Of a DNA stretch of 8,358 nucleotides, positions 1 to 6,362 are shown one piece after another. The position numbers were made by a program, and so were the translations under genes. Positions within the stretch are counted from its first letter, which is position 1. The number at the start of each line of letters is the position of its first letter. The notes below the pieces were generated by a model, which saw nothing but the letters and a program-made list of their open reading frames with translations, did not search any database and had not been told where the DNA came from. This stretch comes from an uncultured Chloroflexota bacterium (GTDB taxonomy: Bacteria; Chloroflexota; Anaerolineae; Aggregatilineales; Phototrophicaceae), in assembly GCA_937870805.1 (NCBI GenBank), contig CALMZT010000903.1:1-8358 (forward strand). Direction: 5' to 3'.

Positions 1-231
1 TTCCTGCATACCATCATCACCATAACCCTCAATTGCTGCGATTTGTTGCAATCCAAAAACGCATTACGGATTGCTCCCTCAACGGCAGCAGCGAGCACGC
101 CAACTGCCGCCGCCCCATCGACGGCAGCAACAGCCTCGCTTCCTGCAATCCGCTGGCAACAGCGTGCTCACTTCCTGCAATCTATCATCGCCATAACCCT
201 CAACGGCTGCCGTTTGTTGCCGCCGAAAACT
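1..231. repeat. Degenerate direct repeat, about 60 nt, two copies
   Basis: Positions 1-60 and 172-231 align without gaps at 46 of 60 bases. The best-conserved core is CATAACCCTCAA at 21-32 and 192-203, followed by GCTGC and TTTGTTGC. A shorter motif, CC(C/A)TC(A/G)A followed closely by GC(A/T)GC, recurs near 26, 76, 115 and 197. Read on the minus strand in one frame, both copies encode similar peptides sharing EGYGDD, so the unit may be a remnant of coding repeats. No intact reading frame joins the copies: the frame that contains the right copy stops at 79-81. The left copy touches the window edge, so the array may continue outside. I do not recognise the element. Confidence 0.55.
126..182. 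repeat. Short tandem-like repeat nested between the 60-nt copies
   Basis: The 11-mer TTCCTGCAATC occurs at 140-150 and again at 172-182, and begins imperfectly at position 1. Each of the two internal copies is preceded by GCAACAGC plus a CTC-containing linker, giving a unit of about 30 nt. The arms GAGCACGC (93-100) and GCGTGCTC (162-169) are perfect complements. CTGCCG (104-109) pairs with CGGCAG (122-127), and GCAATCC (48-54) with GGATTGC (68-74). The stretch could therefore fold, but no arm is followed by the T-run expected of a terminator for the kinase gene on the minus strand. Confidence 0.45.
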
Positions 232-253
232 CATTGCTTGTTGCTTTCCACTT

Positions 254-2386
254 CTACAGAGTTCCGTTCGTTTCCAGCGTCCCCATGAGGGTATCAATGA
301 GTTTGAGCACGCCCATTGGACGCAAGCCCCCGCTTTGGTTAATCAGCATTTCAGCCCGTGTTTCCTCATCCGAGTAAATATACTTCGTCGCTGTCAGCAG
401 AATAACCGGGATACACGCCATGTGAGGGTCGCTTTTCATCGCCTCAATCACCTGAAAGCCACTCATATCCGGCATCACCAAATCCAGAAGTACGAGATCG
501 GGCGGCGCTGATCGCATGATTTCTAAGGCTTGTACCCCACCGTAAGCCCGCTGTACCTGCATCTCAGGATATTGCGTTTCGATACAGCGCTGTACCAGTT
601 GAACCACTCCCAGGTCATCATCCACCACCAGTATTGTGCATAGGCTATCATAGCGCTGGAACTGTTCAACAATCTGGTGAGGTCGAACGGGCTTTGCTAG
701 ACATCCATCCACACCCAGTTTTCTCACCATCTGTGTCGTGCTCGGTAGTGAGCAGACGATCACTGGAACGGGAAGATCAACGAGATTAAATGGCAGTGGT
801 TGATTAGGCGGATTATTGACGATCACCCCTTGCGGACTATGCTGACGAATCGCCTCTGGTATAAGGGCATCATTTTCAATTTGCAAGACACGTCTTCCCT
901 GCGTATGTCGTGTGATAAGCCTGCCAACGTGCGGATCAGCATCTACAACTAACCACAGTGAATCAGGATTGGCTACCTTCGTAGGAGCAGATACAGGAGG
1001 TTCGCGCCACACTTCGGTTGTCTCTTTCGGCAGTGGCAGCGTAAAGGTGAAAACAGAGCCTTTTCCTACCTGACTTACGACGTTCAGTTTGCCATTATGC
1101 GCTTCAACAAATCGCCTGGTAATCGCCAATCCCAGTCCAGCACCGCCATGCGCTCGACTCAGCGAATAATCCACCTGATAAAACTCTTCAAAAATCAGGT
1201 GCAGTTTATCCGTCGGGATACCTGATCCCGTATCCGCAACCTCGAAGACCACGTAATTTTCCTGGCACTCAACGGAAAATGTCACGCTGCCTGTAGTTGT
1301 GAAGCGTTGTGCATTATTCAACAGATTGATAATCACCTGTCTTATGCGTGTGCGATCAATCTCAATATAGGGTAATTGCTCGGCAATCTTGACTTTAAAC
1401 TCGATAGATTTGTTCCTGAACAGATTGCTCACCATCTCCACAGTATCGCTCAAAAACTGCTTCAGATCAGTTCGCTCGAAACTTAACGAAAACTGCGAGA
1501 TTTCGATATGCGATAAATCCAGCACATCGTCAATCATCTCCAACAAATGGCGACTGTTACGATGTATCTGGTAAATGTCGCGCTGTAATTTCGATGGGAA
1601 AGATAAATCTCCATAAACTTCGGGCGTCACATGCATGATCTCTGTGAACCCTAGAATGATATTCAACGGCGTCCGTAGTTCGTGGCTGATATTGGAGACG
1701 AAGCGCTCTTTCATACGCCGCGCTTCATCGGCTTGCTGTCGCGCGTGCATGAGCTGAATTTGTAGACGACGCTGCGTATCGTAAGCGGTTTCCAGTGGCT
1801 TGAGGGTTTGCACAAGCTCGGCACGACGAAGACGGACTTCTCCTAGTAAATCATGACTTTGTTGATACATAGAGCTGTACCACACCAGCAGGATATTGAT
1901 CGCTTGAATACCTCTATTCGTGATAGTAATCATTAAGCACAGGAACAACGCAAGCGGTTGCAATGGATAATCGGCGTGACCCGCATATCCCAAAAGCGTT
2001 GTATAGCCAAAAAATAACACTGCGAGAGGGATGCTTGCATATGAGACCAGCAGTTCCCCGATGAAAACGATAGGAAAGATGAGGAATGGAAGCCAACCGA
2101 CAGGCAGCCAAATCATGCTGATTCCAAGCGCAGCATAAAGTGATACCAGGAAAATATAGCGTGCAATATTGAGATATCGCCGGGCTAATTGGCGAATCAT
2201 GAACGTAAAACAACTAAACATATAGAGAAAAAATACCAATTGGTGAGGCAGCGGATTCATAAAGATCAACGTGTATGCTGCCAGAAGGCAAAAAAATGCA
2301 ATAACGATAGTGATCCGTTGGAAAATATCTGCCCGAAAGTCAAGCAGCATGTGTCGATAGTTGAAGGGAGCGCCGGCTGAAGTCAT
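254..2386 (-). CDS. Membrane-bound hybrid histidine kinase with pseudo-receiver and C-terminal receiver
   Basis: This 710-residue sensor kinase is the second gene of a minus-strand pair. About six hydrophobic segments fill residues 25-169 with short loops and no large extracellular sensor domain. A charged, probably coiled-coil linker (about 176-230) follows. The HisKA H-box SHELRTP holds the phospho-acceptor His235. The catalytic domain shows an N-box (Asn354, Asn358), G1 box DTGSGI (385-390), F-box near 399-403 and G2 box GGAGLGLAI (414-422), so it should be an active kinase. Residues about 476-579 look like a receiver but have NN at 524-525 where the acceptor Asp is expected, though Lys565-Pro566 remains. 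The C-terminal receiver (about 583-705) has Asp589-591, acceptor Asp635 and Thr665, but no clear KP motif; Arg689-Pro690 lies near that place. The ATG at 2386 is supported by GGAGG at 2396-2400, nine bases upstream. The signal sensed is unknown; the divergent sugar importer suggests a carbohydrate-related cue. Confidence 0.93.
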   Translation of the reverse strand: MTSAGAPFNYRHMLLDFRADIFQRITIVIAFFCLLAAYTLIFMNPLPHQLVFFLYMFSCFTFMIRQLARRYLNIARYIFLVSLYAALGISMIWLPVGWLPFLIFPIVFIGELLVSYASIPLAVLFFGYTTLLGYAGHADYPLQPLALFLCLMITITNRGIQAINILLVWYSSMYQQSHDLLGEVRLRRAELVQTLKPLETAYDTQRRLQIQLMHARQQADEARRMKERFVSNISHELRTPLNIILGFTEIMHVTPEVYGDLSFPSKLQRDIYQIHRNSRHLLEMIDDVLDLSHIEISQFSLSFERTDLKQFLSDTVEMVSNLFRNKSIEFKVKIAEQLPYIEIDRTRIRQVIINLLNNAQRFTTTGSVTFSVECQENYVVFEVADTGSGIPTDKLHLIFEEFYQVDYSLSRAHGGAGLGLAITRRFVEAHNGKLNVVSQVGKGSVFTFTLPLPKETTEVWREPPVSAPTKVANPDSLWLVVDADPHVGRLITRHTQGRRVLQIENDALIPEAIRQHSPQGVIVNNPPNQPLPFNLVDLPVPVIVCSLPSTTQMVRKLGVDGCLAKPVRPHQIVEQFQRYDSLCTILVVDDDLGVVQLVQRCIETQYPEMQVQRAYGGVQALEIMRSAPPDLVLLDLVMPDMSGFQVIEAMKSDPHMACIPVILLTATKYIYSDEETRAEMLINQSGGLRPMGVLKLIDTLMGTLETNGTL

Positions 2387-2404
2387 AAGTTTGCGCCTCC
2401 GCAG

Positions 2405-3628
2405 CTAAATATGCAGTTCTCGCAGGGCATTCAGCAGAGTCTCTTTAGTCACAGGCTTTGGCACAAATGTGGATGCGCCCAGCGAATAAGCCAATTCGGG
2501 ATCATTGATGACGGAGCAGATAACCACTGGAATATCCTGTGTATCGCTGTTGGTGCGAAGTCGCTGAAGCACTTCCCAACCATCCATACCGGGCATCATC
2601 AAATCCAGGAGAATGACATCGGGCAGCAGTTGATCGACCATTTGTAAGCCTTGCTCACCATTGGTCACAGAAACGACCCGATACGTGTTTCCCGTAAAGT
2701 AGTGGCGTAGTAACTCAACCAATCCTTGATTATCGTCAATAATGAGCAGCAGCGCTCCTTCTTGCACAGACCGAATAATAAGTTGCTGTTCGCCACTGGC
2801 GCTGCGATATTGCAGCTTCCAGTGAATCTGCTGAATCATCTGGTCAATATTTGGCTCCATACGCGGTTTTGCAGAAGGTATCCCACGATAGCCGAAAATG
2901 ATGCGAATACTACCGCCATGCTCCTCAAGACTCACGCGCAAATGTGTTGGCGAAATTTGCTGAATGACCTGACTGAGAAGATAAGTGAGTACTTGCTGTG
3001 CAATTGCCAGATTCGTCGTGATGAGCACATTCGTTTGAGGTAGCTGAACATCAAGGGTGATATGGCGCTGGTCAGCTAATTTTTGTACGGCTCTCAGCGC
3101 ACTTTCCAGCATCCGCTGGAGTGGGATGGTCGTCACATTGCCTTCTAGCCGCGAAATCTCCGTCTTGATCGTTGATAGCTCGGTTGTCTCTGGCGCTGCT
3201 TCAGGTACATCTTTACGCTCCTGGCTGTACCACAAAATCGCGCTGACCTGCTCCTGTCCACGCCTTAAATCTCGATACACTTGTCGTAGCGATACCCCTA
3301 CTTCCAGCGCAGTTTCTTGCAGAGTCATCCCGCCAACGTAATGTAAGTACACGAGATTGTAAATCCGCGCTGCGCCCGAATGAGCAGTCACATCCCGTCC
3401 CGGATTTAATGTCTCAATTGCCTCGATAAGTTTCCGCCGCAGCCAGTGAGCGCCAAGGGTGTTTTGCTCTGATGTCTGCTTCTCGCAGGCTTGTGCCAGT
3501 GGGCTGTGTTGGAGCACGGCAAAATCATAAAGATTTTCAAGAGCTTCCTTAACTTGTTCAATAAAAATTTCTGGTATCTCTGTATGGGTATGTTGGTTAT
3601 CTGACATCAGACTCATCCAATCAAACAT
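2405..3628 (-). CDS. Response regulator with N-terminal HTH, decayed kinase-like core and C-terminal receiver
   Basis: This protein of up to 407 residues is probably the transcription regulator of the kinase encoded 18 nt downstream. Residues about 18-90 are mainly helical. An HTH resembling sigma-70 region 4 follows (about 86-130; core MTLQETALEVGVSLRQVYRD), normally a DNA-binding fold. Residues about 150-290 align by eye with the DHp/ATPase part of histidine kinases. However, the N-box Asn positions are Tyr and Gln (around 215-221) and the G1 DxGxG motif is absent (FGYRGIPS, 245-252), so ATP binding is unlikely. The receiver (293-407) is complete: Asp298/Asp299, acceptor Asp342 in LLDLMMPGMDG, Ser372 and Lys391-Pro392. 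Order is reversed from a usual response regulator, where the receiver comes first. The start is uncertain: the ATG at 3628 lacks a good ribosome site, whereas Met8 (3607) has GGATGAG just upstream and may be the true start. An operon with the kinase is very likely. Confidence 0.9.
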   Translation of the reverse strand: MFDWMSLMSDNQHTHTEIPEIFIEQVKEALENLYDFAVLQHSPLAQACEKQTSEQNTLGAHWLRRKLIEAIETLNPGRDVTAHSGAARIYNLVYLHYVGGMTLQETALEVGVSLRQVYRDLRRGQEQVSAILWYSQERKDVPEAAPETTELSTIKTEISRLEGNVTTIPLQRMLESALRAVQKLADQRHITLDVQLPQTNVLITTNLAIAQQVLTYLLSQVIQQISPTHLRVSLEEHGGSIRIIFGYRGIPSAKPRMEPNIDQMIQQIHWKLQYRSASGEQQLIIRSVQEGALLLIIDDNQGLVELLRHYFTGNTYRVVSVTNGEQGLQMVDQLLPDVILLDLMMPGMDGWEVLQRLRTNSDTQDIPVVICSVINDPELAYSLGASTFVPKPVTKETLLNALRELHI

Positions 3629-3689
3629 TTGTTTCTAATTTAATATTCAGTATGACGCAACCACATGGAGCGTATATCATCCTGGCACT

Positions 3690-3714
3690 ATTTTGTCACG
3701 GATTTGGCAAAAAT
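3690..3714. promoter_or_regulatory. Imperfect inverted repeat, possible operator
   Basis: ATTTTGTCA (3690-3698) and TGGCAAAAAT (3705-3714) form an imperfect palindrome around a six-base spacer. There is one mismatch in the inner arm and one extra A in the outer run. Its size suits a dimeric regulator. It lies about 25 bases upstream of the weak plus-strand -35 candidate, a plausible activator position. No assignment to a regulator family can be made. Confidence 0.25.
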
Positions 3715-3753
3715 GAGTAGAAGTCAAATAGACAACTTGCTACAGTATCTCAC

Positions 3754-3798
3754 GTTTAGAGACTATGTACCTTAATAAATGCATCTCCTTCTCTAAAC
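3754..3798. promoter_or_regulatory. Perfect 9-bp inverted repeat upstream of the importer operon
   Basis: GTTTAGAGA (3754-3762) is exactly complementary to TCTCTAAAC (3790-3798), with 27 bases between the arms. The right arm ends 15 bases before the AAGGAGG ribosome site. If transcription starts upstream of 3754, the mRNA leader could fold into a hairpin next to the ribosome site. If it starts near 3773, as the weak GACTAT box would imply, the left arm overlaps the -10 region and the pair would be a DNA operator instead. I found no third copy in the window. Confidence 0.4.
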
Positions 3799-3826
3799 AA
3801 AACAAAAGCTGCTAAGGAGGATTTTT

Positions 3827-5104
3827 ATGAAGTTTCGTGTCACTTTGATTTTTGTGGTCGTTATGCTGCTGGGTCTGGTGGGTACAGTAACTGCCCAGGA
3901 CACTGAGCCAAGTGGTAGGCTCGAAATTTTTTCATGGTGGGCGGGCGATGAAGGACCGGCATTGGAAGCCTTGATCGAGCTTTACTCTAGCATGTACCCG
4001 AACGTGGAAGTGGTGAATGCTACGGTAACGGGTGGGGCGGGCGTCAATTTCCGTGCGGTCTTGAAGACGCGAATGCTGGGTGGCAATCCACCGGATACGT
4101 TCCAGGTCCACGCTGGGCAAGAGTTGACAGGCACATGGGTGGTTGCTAATCGCATGGAAGATCTCACCTTCCTTTACGAGGAAGAAGGCTGGTTCGATGC
4201 CCTCCCGCAAGGGGTAATTGATCAGTTGACCTATCAGGGGGGAATTTACTCCGTGCCCGTTAACATTCATCGTGCAGGTGTACTATGGTACATTCCCACT
4301 AATCTGGAAAACTGGGGTGTGCAAGTACCAACCACGCTCGAAGAATTCTACGCCACGTGCCAGACCCTACAAGGACAGGGTGTAACCCCACTGGTCGTAG
4401 GTGAAGCATGGACATTGATCCACCTGTGGGAAACCGTAGCGCTGAGCGTGTTGGGTCCAGATAACTATGATGCCCTGTGGACAGGTGGCTTGTCCCCAAG
4501 AAGCCAGGAGATGATTGCAGTGTGGGATGAGTTCGGTAGAGTGCTGGATTGCACCAATGTCAGCCAGGACGCCGCAGGGCTATCATGGCAGCAGGCAACC
4601 GACGCAGTTGTCGGCGGAACTGCTGCTTTTAACGTGATGGGCGATTGGGCTGCTGGTTATATGTCGACAACATTGGGACTGACTCCAGGCGAAGGCTATG
4701 GCTGGGCGGACTTCCCTGGCACTGAGGGAGTATTCATGTGGCTGTCGGATACATTCGGTCTGCCAGTGGGTGCCCCCAACCGTGAAGCAACGCTCGCCTG
4801 GTTGAGACTGCTTGGCTCTGTTGAAGGTCAAAATGCCTTTAATCCACTGAAAGGCTCCATCCCTGTTCGCTTAGATGCCTTCGCTGCCGACCCGGAGCTT
4901 TACAACACCTATTCGCAATCGGCAGCGGCTGATTGGAGCGAACTCCGCCTCGTCGGCAGCTTGATGCATGGTGTGGTCGCTAATGAACGCTTTATGGGTG
5001 ACTTTAATGATGTCATGCAAATCTACCTGCAGAGTCGTGACAGTGGTGCAGCCACCAGTGCGATGGAAGCGGTCTGTATTCAGGCTGGTGCGTGCGGGAT
5101 GTAA
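3827..5104 (+). CDS. gtsA: Sugar ABC transporter substrate-binding protein, glucose/mannose type
   Basis: This 425-residue secreted protein captures a sugar and delivers it to the permeases encoded downstream. A signal peptide spans residues 1 to about 23, with a hydrophobic core at 7-21 and likely cleavage after VTA. There is no lipobox cysteine. The mature part is a family 1 extracellular solute-binding fold. Segments such as LEIFSWWAGDEGPALEAL (32-49), ATVTGGAGVN (65-74), KTRMLGGNPPDTFQVHAG (80-97), AAGLSWQQA (249-257) and AAFNVMGDWAAGYM (266-279) closely match, from memory, the Thermus thermophilus glucose/mannose-binding protein (GlcE/GtsA). Aromatic residues such as Trp37-Trp38 and Trp274 are candidates for sugar stacking. 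Cys178 and Cys242 may form a disulfide; Cys417 and Cys423 form a second pair at the tail. The start follows AAGGAGG at ideal spacing. Glucose or mannose is the likely ligand, but galactose or another hexose cannot be excluded. Confidence 0.93.
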   Translation: MKFRVTLIFVVVMLLGLVGTVTAQDTEPSGRLEIFSWWAGDEGPALEALIELYSSMYPNVEVVNATVTGGAGVNFRAVLKTRMLGGNPPDTFQVHAGQELTGTWVVANRMEDLTFLYEEEGWFDALPQGVIDQLTYQGGIYSVPVNIHRAGVLWYIPTNLENWGVQVPTTLEEFYATCQTLQGQGVTPLVVGEAWTLIHLWETVALSVLGPDNYDALWTGGLSPRSQEMIAVWDEFGRVLDCTNVSQDAAGLSWQQATDAVVGGTAAFNVMGDWAAGYMSTTLGLTPGEGYGWADFPGTEGVFMWLSDTFGLPVGAPNREATLAWLRLLGSVEGQNAFNPLKGSIPVRLDAFAADPELYNTYSQSAAADWSELRLVGSLMHGVVANERFMGDFNDVMQIYLQSRDSGAATSAMEAVCIQAGACGM

Positions 5105-5133
5105 TTCCATAGCGCACAGGTATTGATATAGGG

Positions 5134-5170
5134 CGTAGACCCGGCTTGATTACCGGGTCTACGTTTGATT
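5134..5170 (+). terminator. Strong hairpin between binding-protein and permease genes (attenuator or mRNA stabiliser)
   Basis: CGTAGACCCGG (5134-5144) and CCGGGTCTACG (5153-5163) form a perfect 11-bp stem with an eight-base loop, followed by TTTGATT. The T-run is short and interrupted, so this is more likely a partial terminator or 3'-end protector than a complete stop. The permease genes downstream clearly belong to the same transporter. Such a hairpin lets the binding protein be made in excess over the membrane parts, as is common in sugar importer operons. The function is inferred; the stem is read directly from the sequence. Confidence 0.7.
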
Positions 5171-5210
5171 AGGTTGAGGTCTCTAGCCTACACATACGAA
5201 GGGTGAATTT

Positions 5211-6356
5211 ATGAGAAATAGAAGAGACCGTTTGATTGCGTTCCTGATGGTGCTGCCAACCCTCATGTTGCTAGGTATTTTTGTATATTTCTTCATTGGT
5301 AAAGCAGTTTATACCTCAACAACCGATTGGGGTGAAAATCCAGATCAGCCCGCACTCGCTGAGAACGTAGTGCTGACGAATGTTGGCTTGCGCAACTATG
5401 AAAACTTAATGACCGATATTATTCAGGCAAATTTCCGCAATTCTTTAACCAATACTTTTTTCTTTACGGTCTTTTTTGTCGCAGGCTGCACTATTCTCGG
5501 ATTATTTTTAGCACTTCTACTGGATCAAAAAGTGGTTGCAGAAGGCTTTTTCCGCACTGTATTTTTATTTCCAATGGCGCTGTCATTTGTCGTCACTGGA
5601 ACGATTTGGCGCTGGCTGCTGCAACCCAGTGGTGGCATTAATATCCTCCCCACCCTTATTGGACTTGAGCCTATACAGTTCAATTGGTCGAATAATCAGG
5701 AGACTTGGCTGCAATTCAGGTGGGAAGAAGTGCCGTTGTACTTGACCACCGTCGGCATTACGATCTTGACCATCATCGCCGTCCGTAATGTGCTAAAACA
5801 TAATTGGCGTTCGCTTCGCTTCGCTGCCGGGGCTGCTGTCGTCGTTTTACTGGTATTTGTAGCCGGGCTGTGGAACTATATTTGGCCACCTTTGGACTCG
5901 GCGGTAGCAGAACAAGCTATCGCACCTAAAGGCTTTAATGGGGCATTATTAGGTATCATCATCGCTGCGATATGGCAAATGTCTGGTTATGTAATGGCGA
6001 TTTTCACCGCTGGCATTCGTGGTATTCCAGAGGACTTGCGTGAGTCAGCGCGTGTAGATGGCGGCACAGAGCTTGACGTTTATCGCCACATTGTTCTGCC
6101 ACAGTTGAGTCCCTTTGTCACCAGTGCAATGATTATTCTGGGTCATATTTCGCTCAAAATCTTTGATCTCGTCTTCGCTATGACAGGACCCGATAATGCC
6201 AGAACCGTCGTTCCCGGTATGCTTGTCTATACAAAAGGCTTCCGGCAAAACTCATTCGCATCGGCGAGCGCCATTGCAGTAATCATGCTTTTTCTCATCG
6301 CCGTGATTATCGCTCCTTATCTTTGGTCGCAGCTCCGTACCAGCAAATCAGGGTAA
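5211..6356 (+). CDS. gtsB: Sugar ABC transporter permease, MalF-like, with extended middle region
   Basis: This 381-residue inner-membrane subunit forms half of the sugar channel. TM1 is at about 9-30, and further membrane segments lie near 82-104, 115-135, 245-268, 300-320 and 352-372. The EAA loop, which docks the ATPase, is clear at about 271-297: GIPEDLRESARVDGGTELD followed by IVLP. Typical members of this subfamily have about 290-310 residues. The extra length lies between FNW (157-159) and the segment starting near 245, and holds two added hydrophobic stretches (about 176-191 and 203-224). As I recall, the Thermus glucose permease GlcF has a similar insertion, so this supports the glucose/mannose assignment. 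The start has AAGGGTG at 5199-5205. The next permease begins six bases after the stop, so the two are co-translated or tightly coupled. Confidence 0.92.
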   Translation: MRNRRDRLIAFLMVLPTLMLLGIFVYFFIGKAVYTSTTDWGENPDQPALAENVVLTNVGLRNYENLMTDIIQANFRNSLTNTFFFTVFFVAGCTILGLFLALLLDQKVVAEGFFRTVFLFPMALSFVVTGTIWRWLLQPSGGINILPTLIGLEPIQFNWSNNQETWLQFRWEEVPLYLTTVGITILTIIAVRNVLKHNWRSLRFAAGAAVVVLLVFVAGLWNYIWPPLDSAVAEQAIAPKGFNGALLGIIIAAIWQMSGYVMAIFTAGIRGIPEDLRESARVDGGTELDVYRHIVLPQLSPFVTSAMIILGHISLKIFDLVFAMTGPDNARTVVPGMLVYTKGFRQNSFASASAIAVIMLFLIAVIIAPYLWSQLRTSKSG

Positions 6357-6362
6357 GAGATC

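Larger units (their letters stand above)
3629..3826. promoter_or_regulatory. Divergent promoter and operator region between the regulator/kinase operon and the importer operon
   Basis: This 198-nt gene-free stretch is AT-rich compared with its neighbours and must hold promoters for both directions. On the plus strand, TTGCTA (3737-3742) and GACTAT (3761-3766) are spaced 18 bases apart. The match to the -35/-10 consensus is weak, as would fit a promoter needing an activator. I see no convincing minus-strand promoter; TTGCGT (3660-3655) has no good -10 partner. The binding-protein start has a strong ribosome site, AAGGAGG at 3814-3820, six bases before the ATG. Two inverted repeats are listed separately. 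Confidence 0.5.

Noticed and set aside
43..288. 81-residue plus-strand reading frame rich in alanine, serine and threonine
   Set aside because: Its composition follows from the GCAGC-type repeats; there is no ribosome site, it runs into the kinase gene, and no domain is recognisable.
79..297. 72-residue minus-strand reading frame through the repeat patch
   Set aside because: It starts inside the kinase gene, has no ribosome site, ends in a cysteine/arginine-rich low-complexity tail, and the repeat peptide similarity is lost after a frame change.
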